The notes: generated by a model from the letters alone, not told the origin. DNA of 23,478 bases from Candidatus Zixiibacteriota bacterium (GCA_003641345.1 QNAD01000001.1:1-23478), one strand, 5' to 3'. Shown: positions 15,377 through 23,204, counted from the first letter of the stretch. Numbers and translations are program-made.

Positions 15377-15673
15377 TTTGAATACTTATCAGTAAGCTGA
15401 GTTCCGGGTACCTGTTACGATAAAATCAAATATTATTTTTCGTTGGTTGCCTTGTAACATATTTATTCCTTAATTTATATCCAAATCAATATAAAAGGGA
15501 AAAACCTATCTGTTACCAACAGTGCATATTTGCCCGCCAATGGCAGGATCCTGCTTTTAACTAAATAATTTTTTGTATAATTTTTGAACAATCTGCCGAT
15601 AAAATATTAACAGTATCATGATTACAAGAATTATGAAAATTGATTGTTGCAGAAGAAATTTGGGTATAAATAA
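15377..15673 (+). other. Non-coding leader region of the PAS-LuxR regulator
   Basis: No ORF. It holds a short dyad CTGTT-N3-AACAG (15510-15522), a perfect 12-bp palindrome GCAGGATCCTGC (15543-15554) and a TATAAT (15576-15581) that could be the -10 of the next gene. The palindrome covers the place where the -35 would be, so it may be an operator. A leader of ~90 bases would precede the GTG at 15674. Confidence 0.4.
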
Positions 15674-16984
15674 GTGAAAACCAAAACTGAAAAAACATTA
15701 GATAAAAAAAAATCAAAACAATATTCAAAGAAACTCAACCTTATTAAACCTGCAACTTCCAAAAATAGTGAAGAATTTTCCCAATTAACAAAAACAAAAC
15801 TCCTGCAAAGTTTTCTGGAAAGTTTTCCTTATGCTACGTTACTCATAAGTGCTAAGTCAAAAGAAATAGTTGCCAGTAATAAAATCGGAATAGAAGCAGG
15901 TGTAGTGCTGGGTGAAAAATGTTATAAATCATGGGCTAATAGAGATAAGCCTTGTCCATGGTGTCAGATTTCCAAATTACAAAAAACTGATCAGCATGTT
16001 TGTTGCGAATCCAAAATAAATGGACAGATTTTCGATACTCACTGGTTGCCAATTTCAAAAGATTTATTCTTGCACTTTGCTGAAAATGTAACCAAGCACA
16101 AATATTCAGAAAAACAAACACTACAACAAAAAGAAGAATTACAAATTATTTTTGATTCTGTCCCTGCTCTCATCTTTTACAAAGATAAAAATAATCGATT
16201 TATCAAAGTCAATAAGGCGTTAGCTGATATTTCTAATTTGTCAATTGATGATATGGAAGGTAAATCTGCTTTTGAATTATATCCGGAAAACGCAGAGAAA
16301 TATTGGAAAGATGATTTGGAAGTTATTAAATCAAAAATTGCCAAAAAAAATATTATTGAACCGTTAGTAATTAATAACGAAACAAAATGGCTCAAGACTG
16401 ATAAAATTCCTTATAAAGATTCACACGGGAACATAATAGGTATTATTGGAATTTCTCAAGATTTTACTGAACTAAATAAAATCAATGAAGAATTGACTAC
16501 AAGTAATCAGAGATTAATTAATGAACAAATAGCATTGACTAAGTCTCAATCTGCATTGATAGAGGTATTAAAAAGTATTGAAATAGAACAAAATGAAAAA
16601 ATGAAAACGATTCAATCAAATATAAATAAAACAATCCTCCCATATTTACAAAATCTGGAAAATGGAGCTTCAGAATCACAATTCAATAATATATCTTTAT
16701 TAAAGAAGAATCTTTCTGAGATTACCTCTTCATTTATAAGTAAATTAGAGTCACTATATACTAAGCTATCACCAAGGGAACTTGAAATATGTAGTATGCT
16801 CAAAGATGGAATGACTTCAAAAAAAATCGCAGATCATTTTAATACATCCGAAGGTACTGTTAGAAATCAAAGAAAAAGCATCAGAAAAAAACTCAATATA
16901 AATAATAAATCTATAAACTTAAGCACCTTCTTGCAGACTAAAGTTGAGAACAACAGTACAACTAAAAAAATAATAAAACAATAG
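15674..16984 (+). CDS. Double-PAS, LuxR-type DNA-binding regulator with Cys cluster
   Basis: 436 residues. A basic N-terminus is followed by PAS1 (~43-140), PAS2 (~155-266), a helical coiled-coil linker (~268-325) and a LuxR/FixJ helix-turn-helix (~362-410: KLSPRELEICSMLKDGMTSKKI). PAS1 carries a Cys-rich patch: Cys83, the CPWC motif (94-97), Cys110/Cys111 and His123. This is the arrangement seen in many redox-type PAS domains of anaerobic bacteria. There is no receiver domain and no TM, so it is a one-component cytosolic sensor. The start is GTG; no in-frame ATG occurs before residue 194, so it is well supported despite a weak ribosome binding site. It ends 5 bases from the convergent anti-sigma gene with no terminator between. 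The neighbouring HAO-like cytochrome is a possible target (inference). Confidence 0.85.
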   Translation: MKTKTEKTLDKKKSKQYSKKLNLIKPATSKNSEEFSQLTKTKLLQSFLESFPYATLLISAKSKEIVASNKIGIEAGVVLGEKCYKSWANRDKPCPWCQISKLQKTDQHVCCESKINGQIFDTHWLPISKDLFLHFAENVTKHKYSEKQTLQQKEELQIIFDSVPALIFYKDKNNRFIKVNKALADISNLSIDDMEGKSAFELYPENAEKYWKDDLEVIKSKIAKKNIIEPLVINNETKWLKTDKIPYKDSHGNIIGIIGISQDFTELNKINEELTTSNQRLINEQIALTKSQSALIEVLKSIEIEQNEKMKTIQSNINKTILPYLQNLENGASESQFNNISLLKKNLSEITSSFISKLESLYTKLSPRELEICSMLKDGMTSKKIADHFNTSEGTVRNQRKSIRKKLNINNKSINLSTFLQTKVENNSTTKKIIKQ

Positions 16985-16989
16985 TATTG

Positions 16990-17238
16990 CTACTGACCAA
17001 ATTTTTTGTCCCATTTTTTTTTGAGCATGTTATTTAGTTTATCATTTAGAGACGAAGGAAGGTCTTCCGGTTTGCCCTCGCGGCAAAGTTTTACTGTCAT
17101 TTTGAGCGTATCAACCATAAGTTTGCAATTGTTGCACTCACCAACATGTTTCTCAATTTCAACGCAAAGCTCGTCCGGCAAATCACCATCAAGATAAGCA
17201 TTCAAGTCCGAAATATATTCAAGACACTTTTCGCTCAT
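16990..17238 (-). CDS. Zinc-binding anti-sigma factor (zf-HC2/ZAS type)
   Basis: 82 residues, cytosolic, no TM. The zinc motif H-x3-C-x2-C is His31, Cys35, Cys38 (KHVGECNNC), with additional Cys5 and Cys25 as possible partners. Proteins of this class hold an ECF sigma factor inactive until oxidation or zinc loss. It overlaps the sigma factor's 3' end by 20 bases in another frame, giving translational coupling and fixed stoichiometry. The small size and missing membrane anchor suggest a soluble RsrA-like sensor of oxidative or thiol stress (family inference). Confidence 0.88.
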   Translation of the reverse strand: MSEKCLEYISDLNAYLDGDLPDELCVEIEKHVGECNNCKLMVDTLKMTVKLCREGKPEDLPSSLNDKLNNMLKKKWDKKFGQ

Positions 17239-17821
17239 AACGCTCCTCGAATTTGTTTGACAGATAATCTCTTAAAGCCAGTCTGGCTCTGAGTACTCTT
17301 GATTTAGTTGCCGCAACTGTCTCTCCGATAATATCAGCAATTTCCTTGATAGACAACTCTTCATGGTAGCGTAACAGAAACGGAGCACGATATTTATATG
17401 GAAGTTCTTCGATCGCCTGACCTATAACCGTTTCGAGTTCATTATTTTCTAAAATTTCATGCGGGTCTTTCCAGTCAAAAAGATGCTGACTGTCGGATTT
17501 GTGCATATCAACATTGCCACCGCCCGGAAGATAGGATTCGATAGGTTTCAGCTCGGAATGTTTTTGTTTGCCAAGATGGGCACGTCCTTCATTAAGAGCA
17601 ATAGAATAAAGCCAGGTACCGAATGATGCTTCCTCTCGAAATTGGTCAATTTTATCAATTGCCTTTAGAAGTGTATCCTGCACAATATCCTCGGCATCCT
17701 GTTTGTTTCCGGCAAGTTTAATTGCCAGAGCATAGATTTTTTGTTTGTGGGTGTTTATTAGCTCTGTGAATGCTTCAAAATCACCCGCTTTTGCTTTTGC
17801 TATCAGTTGAGCTTCATTCAT
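17219..17821 (-). CDS. ECF-type RNA polymerase sigma factor
   Basis: About 200 residues. Region 2 begins soon after MNEAQLIAKAKAGDFEAF and includes AEDIVQDTLLKAI and the promoter-melting segment FGTWLYSIALNEGRAHL. A ~45-residue linker with Gly/Pro and acidic residues (LPGGGNVD) follows. Region 4 begins near IGQAIEELPYKYRAPFLLRY and contains the helix-turn-helix LSIKEIADIIGETVAATKSR. The frame stays open up to 17986, but the N-terminal extension (with FSNNKIFLFFF) is not sigma-like. I chose the ATG at 17821, with 17839 as alternative; neither has a clear Shine-Dalgarno sequence. It is coupled to its anti-sigma factor by a 20-base overlap. The target promoter cannot be identified from this window. 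Confidence 0.85.
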   Translation of the reverse strand: MNEAQLIAKAKAGDFEAFTELINTHKQKIYALAIKLAGNKQDAEDIVQDTLLKAIDKIDQFREEASFGTWLYSIALNEGRAHLGKQKHSELKPIESYLPGGGNVDMHKSDSQHLFDWKDPHEILENNELETVIGQAIEELPYKYRAPFLLRYHEELSIKEIADIIGETVAATKSRVLRARLALRDYLSNKFEERYERKVS

Positions 17822-17897
17822 GAGATAAGGATAAGTCATGAATGATTCAAAAAAAAATAAAAATATTTTATTATTACTAAAATAGTAGATATATTTG

Positions 17898-17923
17898 CTA
17901 TACTGAGCGGAATCGAAGTATAG
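17898..17923. promoter_or_regulatory. Inverted repeat CTATACT-N12-AGTATAG upstream of the sigma factor
   Basis: A perfect 7-bp dyad (17898-17904 and 17917-17923), about 80 bases before the sigma factor start. It is a candidate operator for the sigma/anti-sigma operon. No clear -35/-10 pair could be assigned. Confidence 0.3.
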
Positions 17924-17997
17924 TAATATGTTAGACAAACCATGTCTCAACTCTGCTCGATATAACTTATTTATCTGTATTTTCATGTAAAAAATGG

Positions 17998-18025
17998 TTG
18001 ATTTTATTTAAAATATTTATATACT
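17998..18025 (+). promoter_or_regulatory. Candidate promoter TTGATT-16-TATACT
   Basis: TTGATT (17998-18003), 16-base spacer, TATACT (18020-18025). It points rightwards into the small transcript candidate that ends at the terminator at 18103-18142. Confidence 0.4.
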
Positions 18026-18031
18026 CATTTC

Positions 18032-18142
18032 CGAACTAAAATTGATTTTATAAGATTACGATGGCTAAGAATGACAACCTGAATAACATCGCCGTCTATT
18101 TTCCCGTACTGCTTCCCTCCCCTTTCAGTGCGGGATTTTTTT
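18032..18142 (+). ncRNA. Candidate small transcript (sRNA or 31-codon mRNA)
   Basis: Between a sigma-70-like promoter (17998-18025) and an intrinsic terminator (18103-18142) lie about 110 bases with no neighbouring plus-strand gene for the terminator to serve. A 31-codon frame begins ATG at 18061 (MAKNDNLNNIAVYFPVLLPS) and runs to TAG at 18156, but the terminator hairpin lies inside it. A non-coding RNA is therefore more likely than a small protein. No known RNA family is recognised. Confidence 0.35.
18103..18142 (+). terminator. Intrinsic terminator in the sigma/Nudix intergenic region
   Basis: CCCGTACTG (18103-18111) pairs with CAGTGCGGG (18126-18134), including one G-T pair, around a 14-base pyrimidine-rich loop. 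ATTTTTTT follows. The orientation is plus, with no plus-strand gene immediately before it. Confidence 0.7.
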
Positions 18143-18425
18143 ATAGGCATTGTTAGGTTTATGTCTCGCATGTATTGAGATTTACTTCCTTATGTGGAAA
18201 GGTCTTACAAATACCGCTCTATATTTTGCTGAATTATGTCTTTGTGGTATTCCACTATTTGCAGATTGTTGAAAAAACCATTGGAGTTGGTAAGGTTGGG
18301 AGTACAAAGCAGTAGATAACAAGGCAAGCCTCTGCGAGGCTTTCCCTACAGAAGAATCTATACATACGATGAAAATTATAGGAGAGGTTTCGAAGAAACC
18401 TACTCTGTTATTACGAAGCAATATG
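18143..18425. repeat. Intergenic region with two mini-hairpins (7-bp stem, 3-base loop)
   Basis: No supported gene. AAGCCTC-TGC-GAGGCTT (18326-18342) and AGGTTTC-GAA-GAAACCT (18385-18401) have the same 7-3-7 design 42 bases apart. The second is extended by GAG (18382-18384) and CTC (18403-18405) past a one-base bulge. They may be members of a dispersed intergenic repeat. A 79-codon minus-strand frame here reads through the hairpins and has no protein-like features. Confidence 0.5.
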
Positions 18426-18977
18426 CTACAGCAAACCCTTTATCACATCATGCAAAGATGCCCTATAATGCAGTCCGCCAATATCAGATTCACGCATAAT
18501 TTTTGAAAATTGCTCAAACTCTTCCAACTTTACCAAACGAACTTCTCTGATTTCTCTTTTATCGGTAAATTCAAAATCACCTGATATGTATTTTGCCCGA
18601 AAAACAAACGATCGCCATTTTATTGATTGGTTTGTTGTATGAAAATTAACTTCAGTTTGTAACAGAAATTTTTCGAATTCAATCTCACATCCAGTTTCTT
18701 CAAGTGCTTCTCGTTTTGCTCCGTCGATAAAACCTTCACCCGGATTCAACCCACCCGAAGGTGCTCTGAATAACCCGGGAGGATAAAACGGTTTGGCAAT
18801 AACTATTAACTTGTCATCTTTAAAAATATATAACGTAACATCATGGTTACGGCCATTTTTCTGGGACGAATGAATTATTTGATAATCTTTTTCAGAAATT
18901 TGGGTTTCAAATTTTGTAAATTTTGGCTCTCCATATAAATCAGCCATTTCATCAATCATTCGGTCAGTAACAAACAT
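18426..18977 (-). CDS. Nudix hydrolase
   Basis: 183 residues. A complete Nudix box, G-x5-E-x7-REUxEExGU, lies at residues 75-97 (Gly75, Glu81, Arg89-Glu90, Glu93-Glu94, Gly96), so metal-dependent pyrophosphohydrolase activity on a nucleoside diphosphate-X substrate is expected. The upstream sequence PPGLFRAPSGG matches no particular subfamily by eye, so the substrate is undetermined. The ATG begins one base after the TGA of the M24 peptidase gene, with no ribosome binding site of its own. It is therefore translationally coupled as the second gene of a two-gene operon. Confidence 0.9.
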   Translation of the reverse strand: MFVTDRMIDEMADLYGEPKFTKFETQISEKDYQIIHSSQKNGRNHDVTLYIFKDDKLIVIAKPFYPPGLFRAPSGGLNPGEGFIDGAKREALEETGCEIEFEKFLLQTEVNFHTTNQSIKWRSFVFRAKYISGDFEFTDKREIREVRLVKLEEFEQFSKIMRESDIGGLHYRASLHDVIKGLL

Positions 18978-18978
18978 A

Positions 18979-20151
18979 TCAAAAGAGCGGTATAATTTCG
19001 GTTTGTAATGGAAGGGTTGTAATCTCCGGACCGTCAGGTGTGATTAAAACATCAATCTCTGTTCTAACCCCAAAATCATCCAAATAAATACCCGGCTCAA
19101 TAGAGAAAAGATGTCCCTCCTGAAGAACTCTTTTATCTTCGGTTTCCAAATTATCAACATTCGGTCCGACACCATGAACATCGGTAGTTATTGAATGTCC
19201 GGTACGATGAATAAAATATTCTCCATAACCGGAATCAGCTATAACTTTTCGGCAGGCATCATCAATATCACATCCTAAAATTAAACCTGAATTGAATTTT
19301 TCTTTGACAGTGGCAACTGCTTTATCTCTGGCTTGAGCGGCTATTGCAAATATTTTATTACATTTATCAGGTATTTGTTCTTTGGTACCGGTAAAACAAA
19401 CCCAGGTAATATCCGAAAAAATACCATTTTCGTCATCTATTTTTCCCCAGAGATCAATTAAGACTAATTGTCCTTTTTCAATTGTAGCCGTGTGAGATTT
19501 GGTAGGTTCATAATGTGGATTTCCGGCGTTAGAATTCACCCCGCAAATTGGGGAATGTTCTGTGACCATATTATACTCATCGATTTTTTTTAGGATAAAT
19601 TGCGACACTTCGTATTCAGTAACCGGTTCATTGATTGAGAGTCTCTCTTTGATAAATCCAAAAGCTTTATCTTTAATTTCAAGAATATTTTTTGCCGCTT
19701 GATGATGAAGTTTAATCTGTTCCGGGGTTAGTCTGGCTTGAAATGATGCTACCAAATCAGCTGAAGATACAATCTCTGAACCGGTACTGCGAACAAGCTC
19801 GATAGTACCGGCATCAACCATTCCAAGATAAGGCAGGCGTCCTTTTTCTGTATATTCCATAGCGATTAAAAATTTATCGTTTAATATCTCTTTTAGATGT
19901 TCTTCGAGTTTTAAATATCCGGAATAAGTAATAATATCACCCTGTACATTTTCAAATTTATCTCTCTCGATTGCATGAACCAATCCAATTGGTTTTCCTT
20001 CTGATGGTATAAAATAAAATGAACGTCTTGTAACCAGTCCCGTCAAATCCAACATTTTCATTGCAATTTCGTTACGAGCATGGAAATCAGCCATTAACCA
20101 ACCATCCAGTTTTTTTTCTTTTAATTTATTTTGAATAGCATCAATATTCAT
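18979..20151 (-). CDS. M24-family metallopeptidase (Xaa-Pro aminopeptidase-like)
   Basis: 390 residues: a creatinase/prolidase-type N-terminal domain (~1-140) and a pita-bread catalytic domain (~145-385). All five metal ligands can be picked out: Asp233 (LIDLWG), Asp247 (FSDITW), His319 (HRTGHSI), Glu352 (IEPGIY) and Glu365 (RTEIDV). The catalytic His of the NPHYEP motif is His213, and HGVGP (326-330) follows. This is an intact enzyme of the aminopeptidase P/Xaa-Pro dipeptidase group, cytosolic, probably freeing Pro-containing peptides. With the proline-catabolic dehydrogenase at 5674-7293 it hints at peptide and amino acid use, though the two are far apart. AAAGG 7 bases before the ATG supports the start. 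A coupled Nudix gene follows. Confidence 0.9.
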   Translation of the reverse strand: MNIDAIQNKLKEKKLDGWLMADFHARNEIAMKMLDLTGLVTRRSFYFIPSEGKPIGLVHAIERDKFENVQGDIITYSGYLKLEEHLKEILNDKFLIAMEYTEKGRLPYLGMVDAGTIELVRSTGSEIVSSADLVASFQARLTPEQIKLHHQAAKNILEIKDKAFGFIKERLSINEPVTEYEVSQFILKKIDEYNMVTEHSPICGVNSNAGNPHYEPTKSHTATIEKGQLVLIDLWGKIDDENGIFSDITWVCFTGTKEQIPDKCNKIFAIAAQARDKAVATVKEKFNSGLILGCDIDDACRKVIADSGYGEYFIHRTGHSITTDVHGVGPNVDNLETEDKRVLQEGHLFSIEPGIYLDDFGVRTEIDVLITPDGPEITTLPLQTEIIPLF

Positions 20152-20267
20152 AAAGTACCTTTCTAAGGTGTTTTGTTCCCAAAAATATACAAGATTCTTA
20201 TTATAAAGTCACATATAAATTCAACGAAAGGTGAAAAATAAATTTGAAACTAATAATCTTTAGGTAA

Positions 20268-20296
20268 TTGACAATTTAAATATAAAAGTGTAATTA
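20268..20296 (+). promoter_or_regulatory. Candidate promoter TTGACA-17-TAATTA with leaderless geometry
   Basis: A perfect TTGACA (20268-20273) and a weak AT-rich -10 (20291-20296). The predicted transcription start falls at the ATG (20304), and no Shine-Dalgarno sequence is present. Confidence 0.4.
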
Positions 20297-20303
20297 TTGT
20301 TTG

Positions 20304-20858
20304 ATGAATAATTTTAAAATAGTATTAACCGGCGCCCCCGGGTCAGGAAAAACAATAATTTTAAATAGATTAAAACAGGAAAAATCTTTTTCAGATTTTC
20401 TTTTTTTTGATGAAATGGCACGATTACTTCTTGAGAAAAACCCTGAATATCGAAAAAATTGGCATGATTTTCATGTCCAGATATTTGAGGAACAGTGCAG
20501 ACAAGAAAAAGAAGCGAAAAACAAATCATTTATTACTGACCGCGGCACACTTGATGCAGCCGCATTTCATTATGAAATAATCAATACTATAAAAACAACT
20601 TTTGCAGATGAGTATCGTAGATATACTCATATAGTTCATCTGGAATCGAGTGCAAATCTGGGTGATAAATATTATAAAACTGATAGAATCAGGACAGAAT
20701 CTATCGCAAAAGTCTTAGAAATTGAAAATAATTTAAAAAATATTTGGGAAAACCATCAGGGATACATGTTTATAAAAGCTGAAAAAGATTTTGAAAATAA
20801 ATATAAGAATTTTTTAAATTTAATTTTAGATAAAAGAAGAAAATTGACAAATGAATAA
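20304..20858 (+). CDS. P-loop ATPase/kinase of AAA_28 (NadR-like) type
   Basis: 184 residues. Walker A GAPGSGKT lies at residues 10-17 after a beta-strand (FKIVLT). FDEMARLLLEKNPEY follows, then the ITDRGTLDAAAF segment, which resembles the Walker B/lid region of AAA_28 and NadR-type nucleoside kinases. It is small, soluble, without a TM or fused domain. The ATG at 20304 is preferred over the TTG directly before it. It is 51 bases upstream of the M1-like gene and in the same direction, so they may be co-transcribed. The substrate is unknown; a small-molecule kinase or NTPase role is family inference. Confidence 0.8.
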   Translation: MNNFKIVLTGAPGSGKTIILNRLKQEKSFSDFLFFDEMARLLLEKNPEYRKNWHDFHVQIFEEQCRQEKEAKNKSFITDRGTLDAAAFHYEIINTIKTTFADEYRRYTHIVHLESSANLGDKYYKTDRIRTESIAKVLEIENNLKNIWENHQGYMFIKAEKDFENKYKNFLNLILDKRRKLTNE

Positions 20859-20909
20859 TATTTTCGTCAATTAATAAAAGAATAGAATTTGAAGGATAGG
20901 GAACAGTAA

Positions 20910-23135
20910 ATGAAGAAAAATATAATAATTCTGTTTATGGCAATTTTTATTTTTAATTCGCCACTTATGGCTGACTCTGATTTTTTCAAAAAATTGAAAA
21001 ATGATTATTCTCAGCTTGAAATTGAATTAAATAATTCTTATGGACGTAAAGCGGATATCAAAAATTTTGTTTACAAGAAAGATGCGGCAACTTTTAATTT
21101 TGTTGAAGGGGAAATGCATCTTTTAAGATATGTCAACAATAGACCAACAACCGCCCTGTTTATAGGTAAAGGTCATGCAAAAATTGAAATACCCTCAGAG
21201 CTTGAGAAAAATTCTCTCCGCTCGGTTGCCGATGTTGATGCGATTGATGAAGATTTTGAAACCTGTTTTATTCGCATGGCAGATAATTTTGATTTAATAC
21301 TTGAAGAACAATTCTCTTTTGTAGATGAAAAATTGGGTTGGCGTGAATACAATTATGCTAAAGATAATCAGGGAGAATATTTCTTCCGTCCAAGTATTCA
21401 GCACAAATATGACAATAATTTTCAGCTTCTAAAATCAATTTACGAAAGAAATGAAAACGGTTATTTTTGGATTGATTTCAACCGCTTCAATTTTAATTTT
21501 GACCCAAATTGCCCCGAACAAGTTAGAGTATCATATGAAATTGAAGGCGGTAATTCTATCACTACCGATGCTGCTGTATTTAAAAAATATGGCAGTGGGA
21601 GTTATGATAATTCAACAATGTCAGAGATGATTTTTGAAACGGAACCGATTGAATATACCGGTAAACTGCATATGACCGGTCTTGATGGCATGGAAATTAA
21701 ACCTGGTAAAGCAACAATGAAACTTCTAATTACTGCAGACAGCTTGCGTTTTGTGAATTACTTTCATCATTTTAATTTAAAAACTGATTCTGTTTTTAGT
21801 GATGGTGTTCCGGTAGATTTTCATCGCCGTCGTGATTTTGCCTGTGGAACTGTAATTCTTCCAGAATATAAAATGAAAGGTGATACAGTAGAAATTACAA
21901 TTTGGTTTAGGGGAAAAGCGTATGACTGTCCTTTGCCGTATGTCGATAACCCAAAACCGGTAATGCATAATATAATTTTTGATATCCCAAAAGATTATAA
22001 CTATACTACCTCTGATATGGGACCGCTTCAGGATTCCGGTAAAAACAGAAAACAATTTGTCGTTAAGACACAAAGACCATATAGAAAATTCTATTTTCAA
22101 GGTTATGCTTCCGGATATGATACTTTAACACATACTTCCGATATGGGACTTGCAATTAATTTTCTAAAATCAAAACATCTTAAAAAGAGTATGAATTGCT
22201 ATATTCCAGATGAAACCTATGAGAATAATATTATTGATGCTTTCAATTTTTATTTCAGTCGTTTTGGAACACCTATCGGAACATTTTCAGAAGTTGTTTA
22301 TCCGGAAGGTTATTTGATAAGTATGCCGGGGTTAATTAAAGCTCCTCAAATTGCATGTGTAACCGATGGTTCTATGAAATATATAGGCGGATATCATATT
22401 ATTGCAGGTAATGCAGTTGCCCGTCAATGGTTTGGATCGGCGGTACAAACTTATTCCAATAGAGAAGCATGGCTTTTGGATGCAGTACCGGAATATATGT
22501 CGATGCTATTTATGCAATCTGACCTTGATGGCGGTGAATTTTATTCCAATATGGTTAATAAACGCGATTCTGTTTATAGAGTCGTTGAACGGAAATGGGA
22601 TGTACCTCTTGCAGTTGGCATAAGACAATCTGAAACTATTCCCATGGCTACTATCCGTCAAAATAAGGGTGCGTGGCTTCTGCATATGTTACGTTTTGTT
22701 ATGTTTGATACAGAGACCCAATCTGACCGTAGTTTTATAAAATTTCTACATGAACTAATTGTTACGGCTAATAACAAACAGATTACTAATGCCGATGTTA
22801 TCAAAATTGCAGAAAAGAAATACGGCGATGATTTGAGTTGGTTTTTTAATCAATGGTTGTATGGAACAAACTTCCCCAATTACAAAGTTGAACATTCATT
22901 TATCGAGAAAAACGGAAAATATTTTGTGAAGTTAGATGTCAACACAACTGGTGTTCCTGATAATTTCAAGATGCCGGTTATGTTACGTGTGGAAAGTAAA
23001 AATGGCAGTAGGTTTATCAAACAGATGATACCATCAGGCAAATCTACACATGAGATAGGACCATTTGAAACCAAACTGGAAAAATTTCATTTTAATGAAT
23101 TTTTCTCTGTCTTATCAAAAGATGATGTAAAGTAA
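20910..23135 (+). CDS. Exported M1-peptidase-like protein with destroyed zinc site
   Basis: 741 residues with a signal peptide (1-~21, ending SPLMA). The C-terminal half follows the M1 aminopeptidase fold, with the WFG segment after the active site (QWFG, 506-509), a KGAWLLHMLR helix (586-595) and the final YGDDLSWFFNQWLYG region (638-652). The HEXXH zinc motif aligned on QWFG reads Asn501-Ala-Val-Ala-Arg505, so both His ligands and the catalytic Glu are gone. The third ligand, 19 residues on, is Asp524 instead of Glu. No GAMEN exopeptidase motif is visible. It is therefore probably not a zinc peptidase but a binding or assembly protein. AGGATAGGG precedes the ATG by ~10 bases, and a good terminator follows. 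Confidence 0.85.
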   Translation: MKKNIIILFMAIFIFNSPLMADSDFFKKLKNDYSQLEIELNNSYGRKADIKNFVYKKDAATFNFVEGEMHLLRYVNNRPTTALFIGKGHAKIEIPSELEKNSLRSVADVDAIDEDFETCFIRMADNFDLILEEQFSFVDEKLGWREYNYAKDNQGEYFFRPSIQHKYDNNFQLLKSIYERNENGYFWIDFNRFNFNFDPNCPEQVRVSYEIEGGNSITTDAAVFKKYGSGSYDNSTMSEMIFETEPIEYTGKLHMTGLDGMEIKPGKATMKLLITADSLRFVNYFHHFNLKTDSVFSDGVPVDFHRRRDFACGTVILPEYKMKGDTVEITIWFRGKAYDCPLPYVDNPKPVMHNIIFDIPKDYNYTTSDMGPLQDSGKNRKQFVVKTQRPYRKFYFQGYASGYDTLTHTSDMGLAINFLKSKHLKKSMNCYIPDETYENNIIDAFNFYFSRFGTPIGTFSEVVYPEGYLISMPGLIKAPQIACVTDGSMKYIGGYHIIAGNAVARQWFGSAVQTYSNREAWLLDAVPEYMSMLFMQSDLDGGEFYSNMVNKRDSVYRVVERKWDVPLAVGIRQSETIPMATIRQNKGAWLLHMLRFVMFDTETQSDRSFIKFLHELIVTANNKQITNADVIKIAEKKYGDDLSWFFNQWLYGTNFPNYKVEHSFIEKNGKYFVKLDVNTTGVPDNFKMPVMLRVESKNGSRFIKQMIPSGKSTHEIGPFETKLEKFHFNEFFSVLSKDDVK

Positions 23136-23171
23136 GGCATAGAATTATAACAAATATTTATTTATTGAAAT

Positions 23172-23204
23172 AAAAAGCAGGTCATTAAAGCACCTGCTTT
23201 TTTT
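23172..23204 (+). terminator. Intrinsic terminator after the M1-like gene
   Basis: AAAAAGCAGGT (23172-23182) pairs with ACCTGCTTTTT (23192-23202) around a 9-base loop, with the T-run to 23204. It lies 37 bases past the stop. Confidence 0.88.

Noticed and set aside
17822..17986. N-terminal extension of the ECF sigma factor
   Set aside because: The extra residues are hydrophobic and unlike any sigma region; region 2 begins right after the ATG at 17821.
18061..18156. A 31-codon plus-strand frame with faint resemblance to the N-terminus of PriA
   Set aside because: The resemblance is only a few residues, there is no ribosome binding site, and a terminator hairpin lies inside the frame.
18182..18421. 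A 79-codon minus-strand frame
   Set aside because: It reads through two hairpins, lacks a start context and resembles no protein; treated as non-coding.
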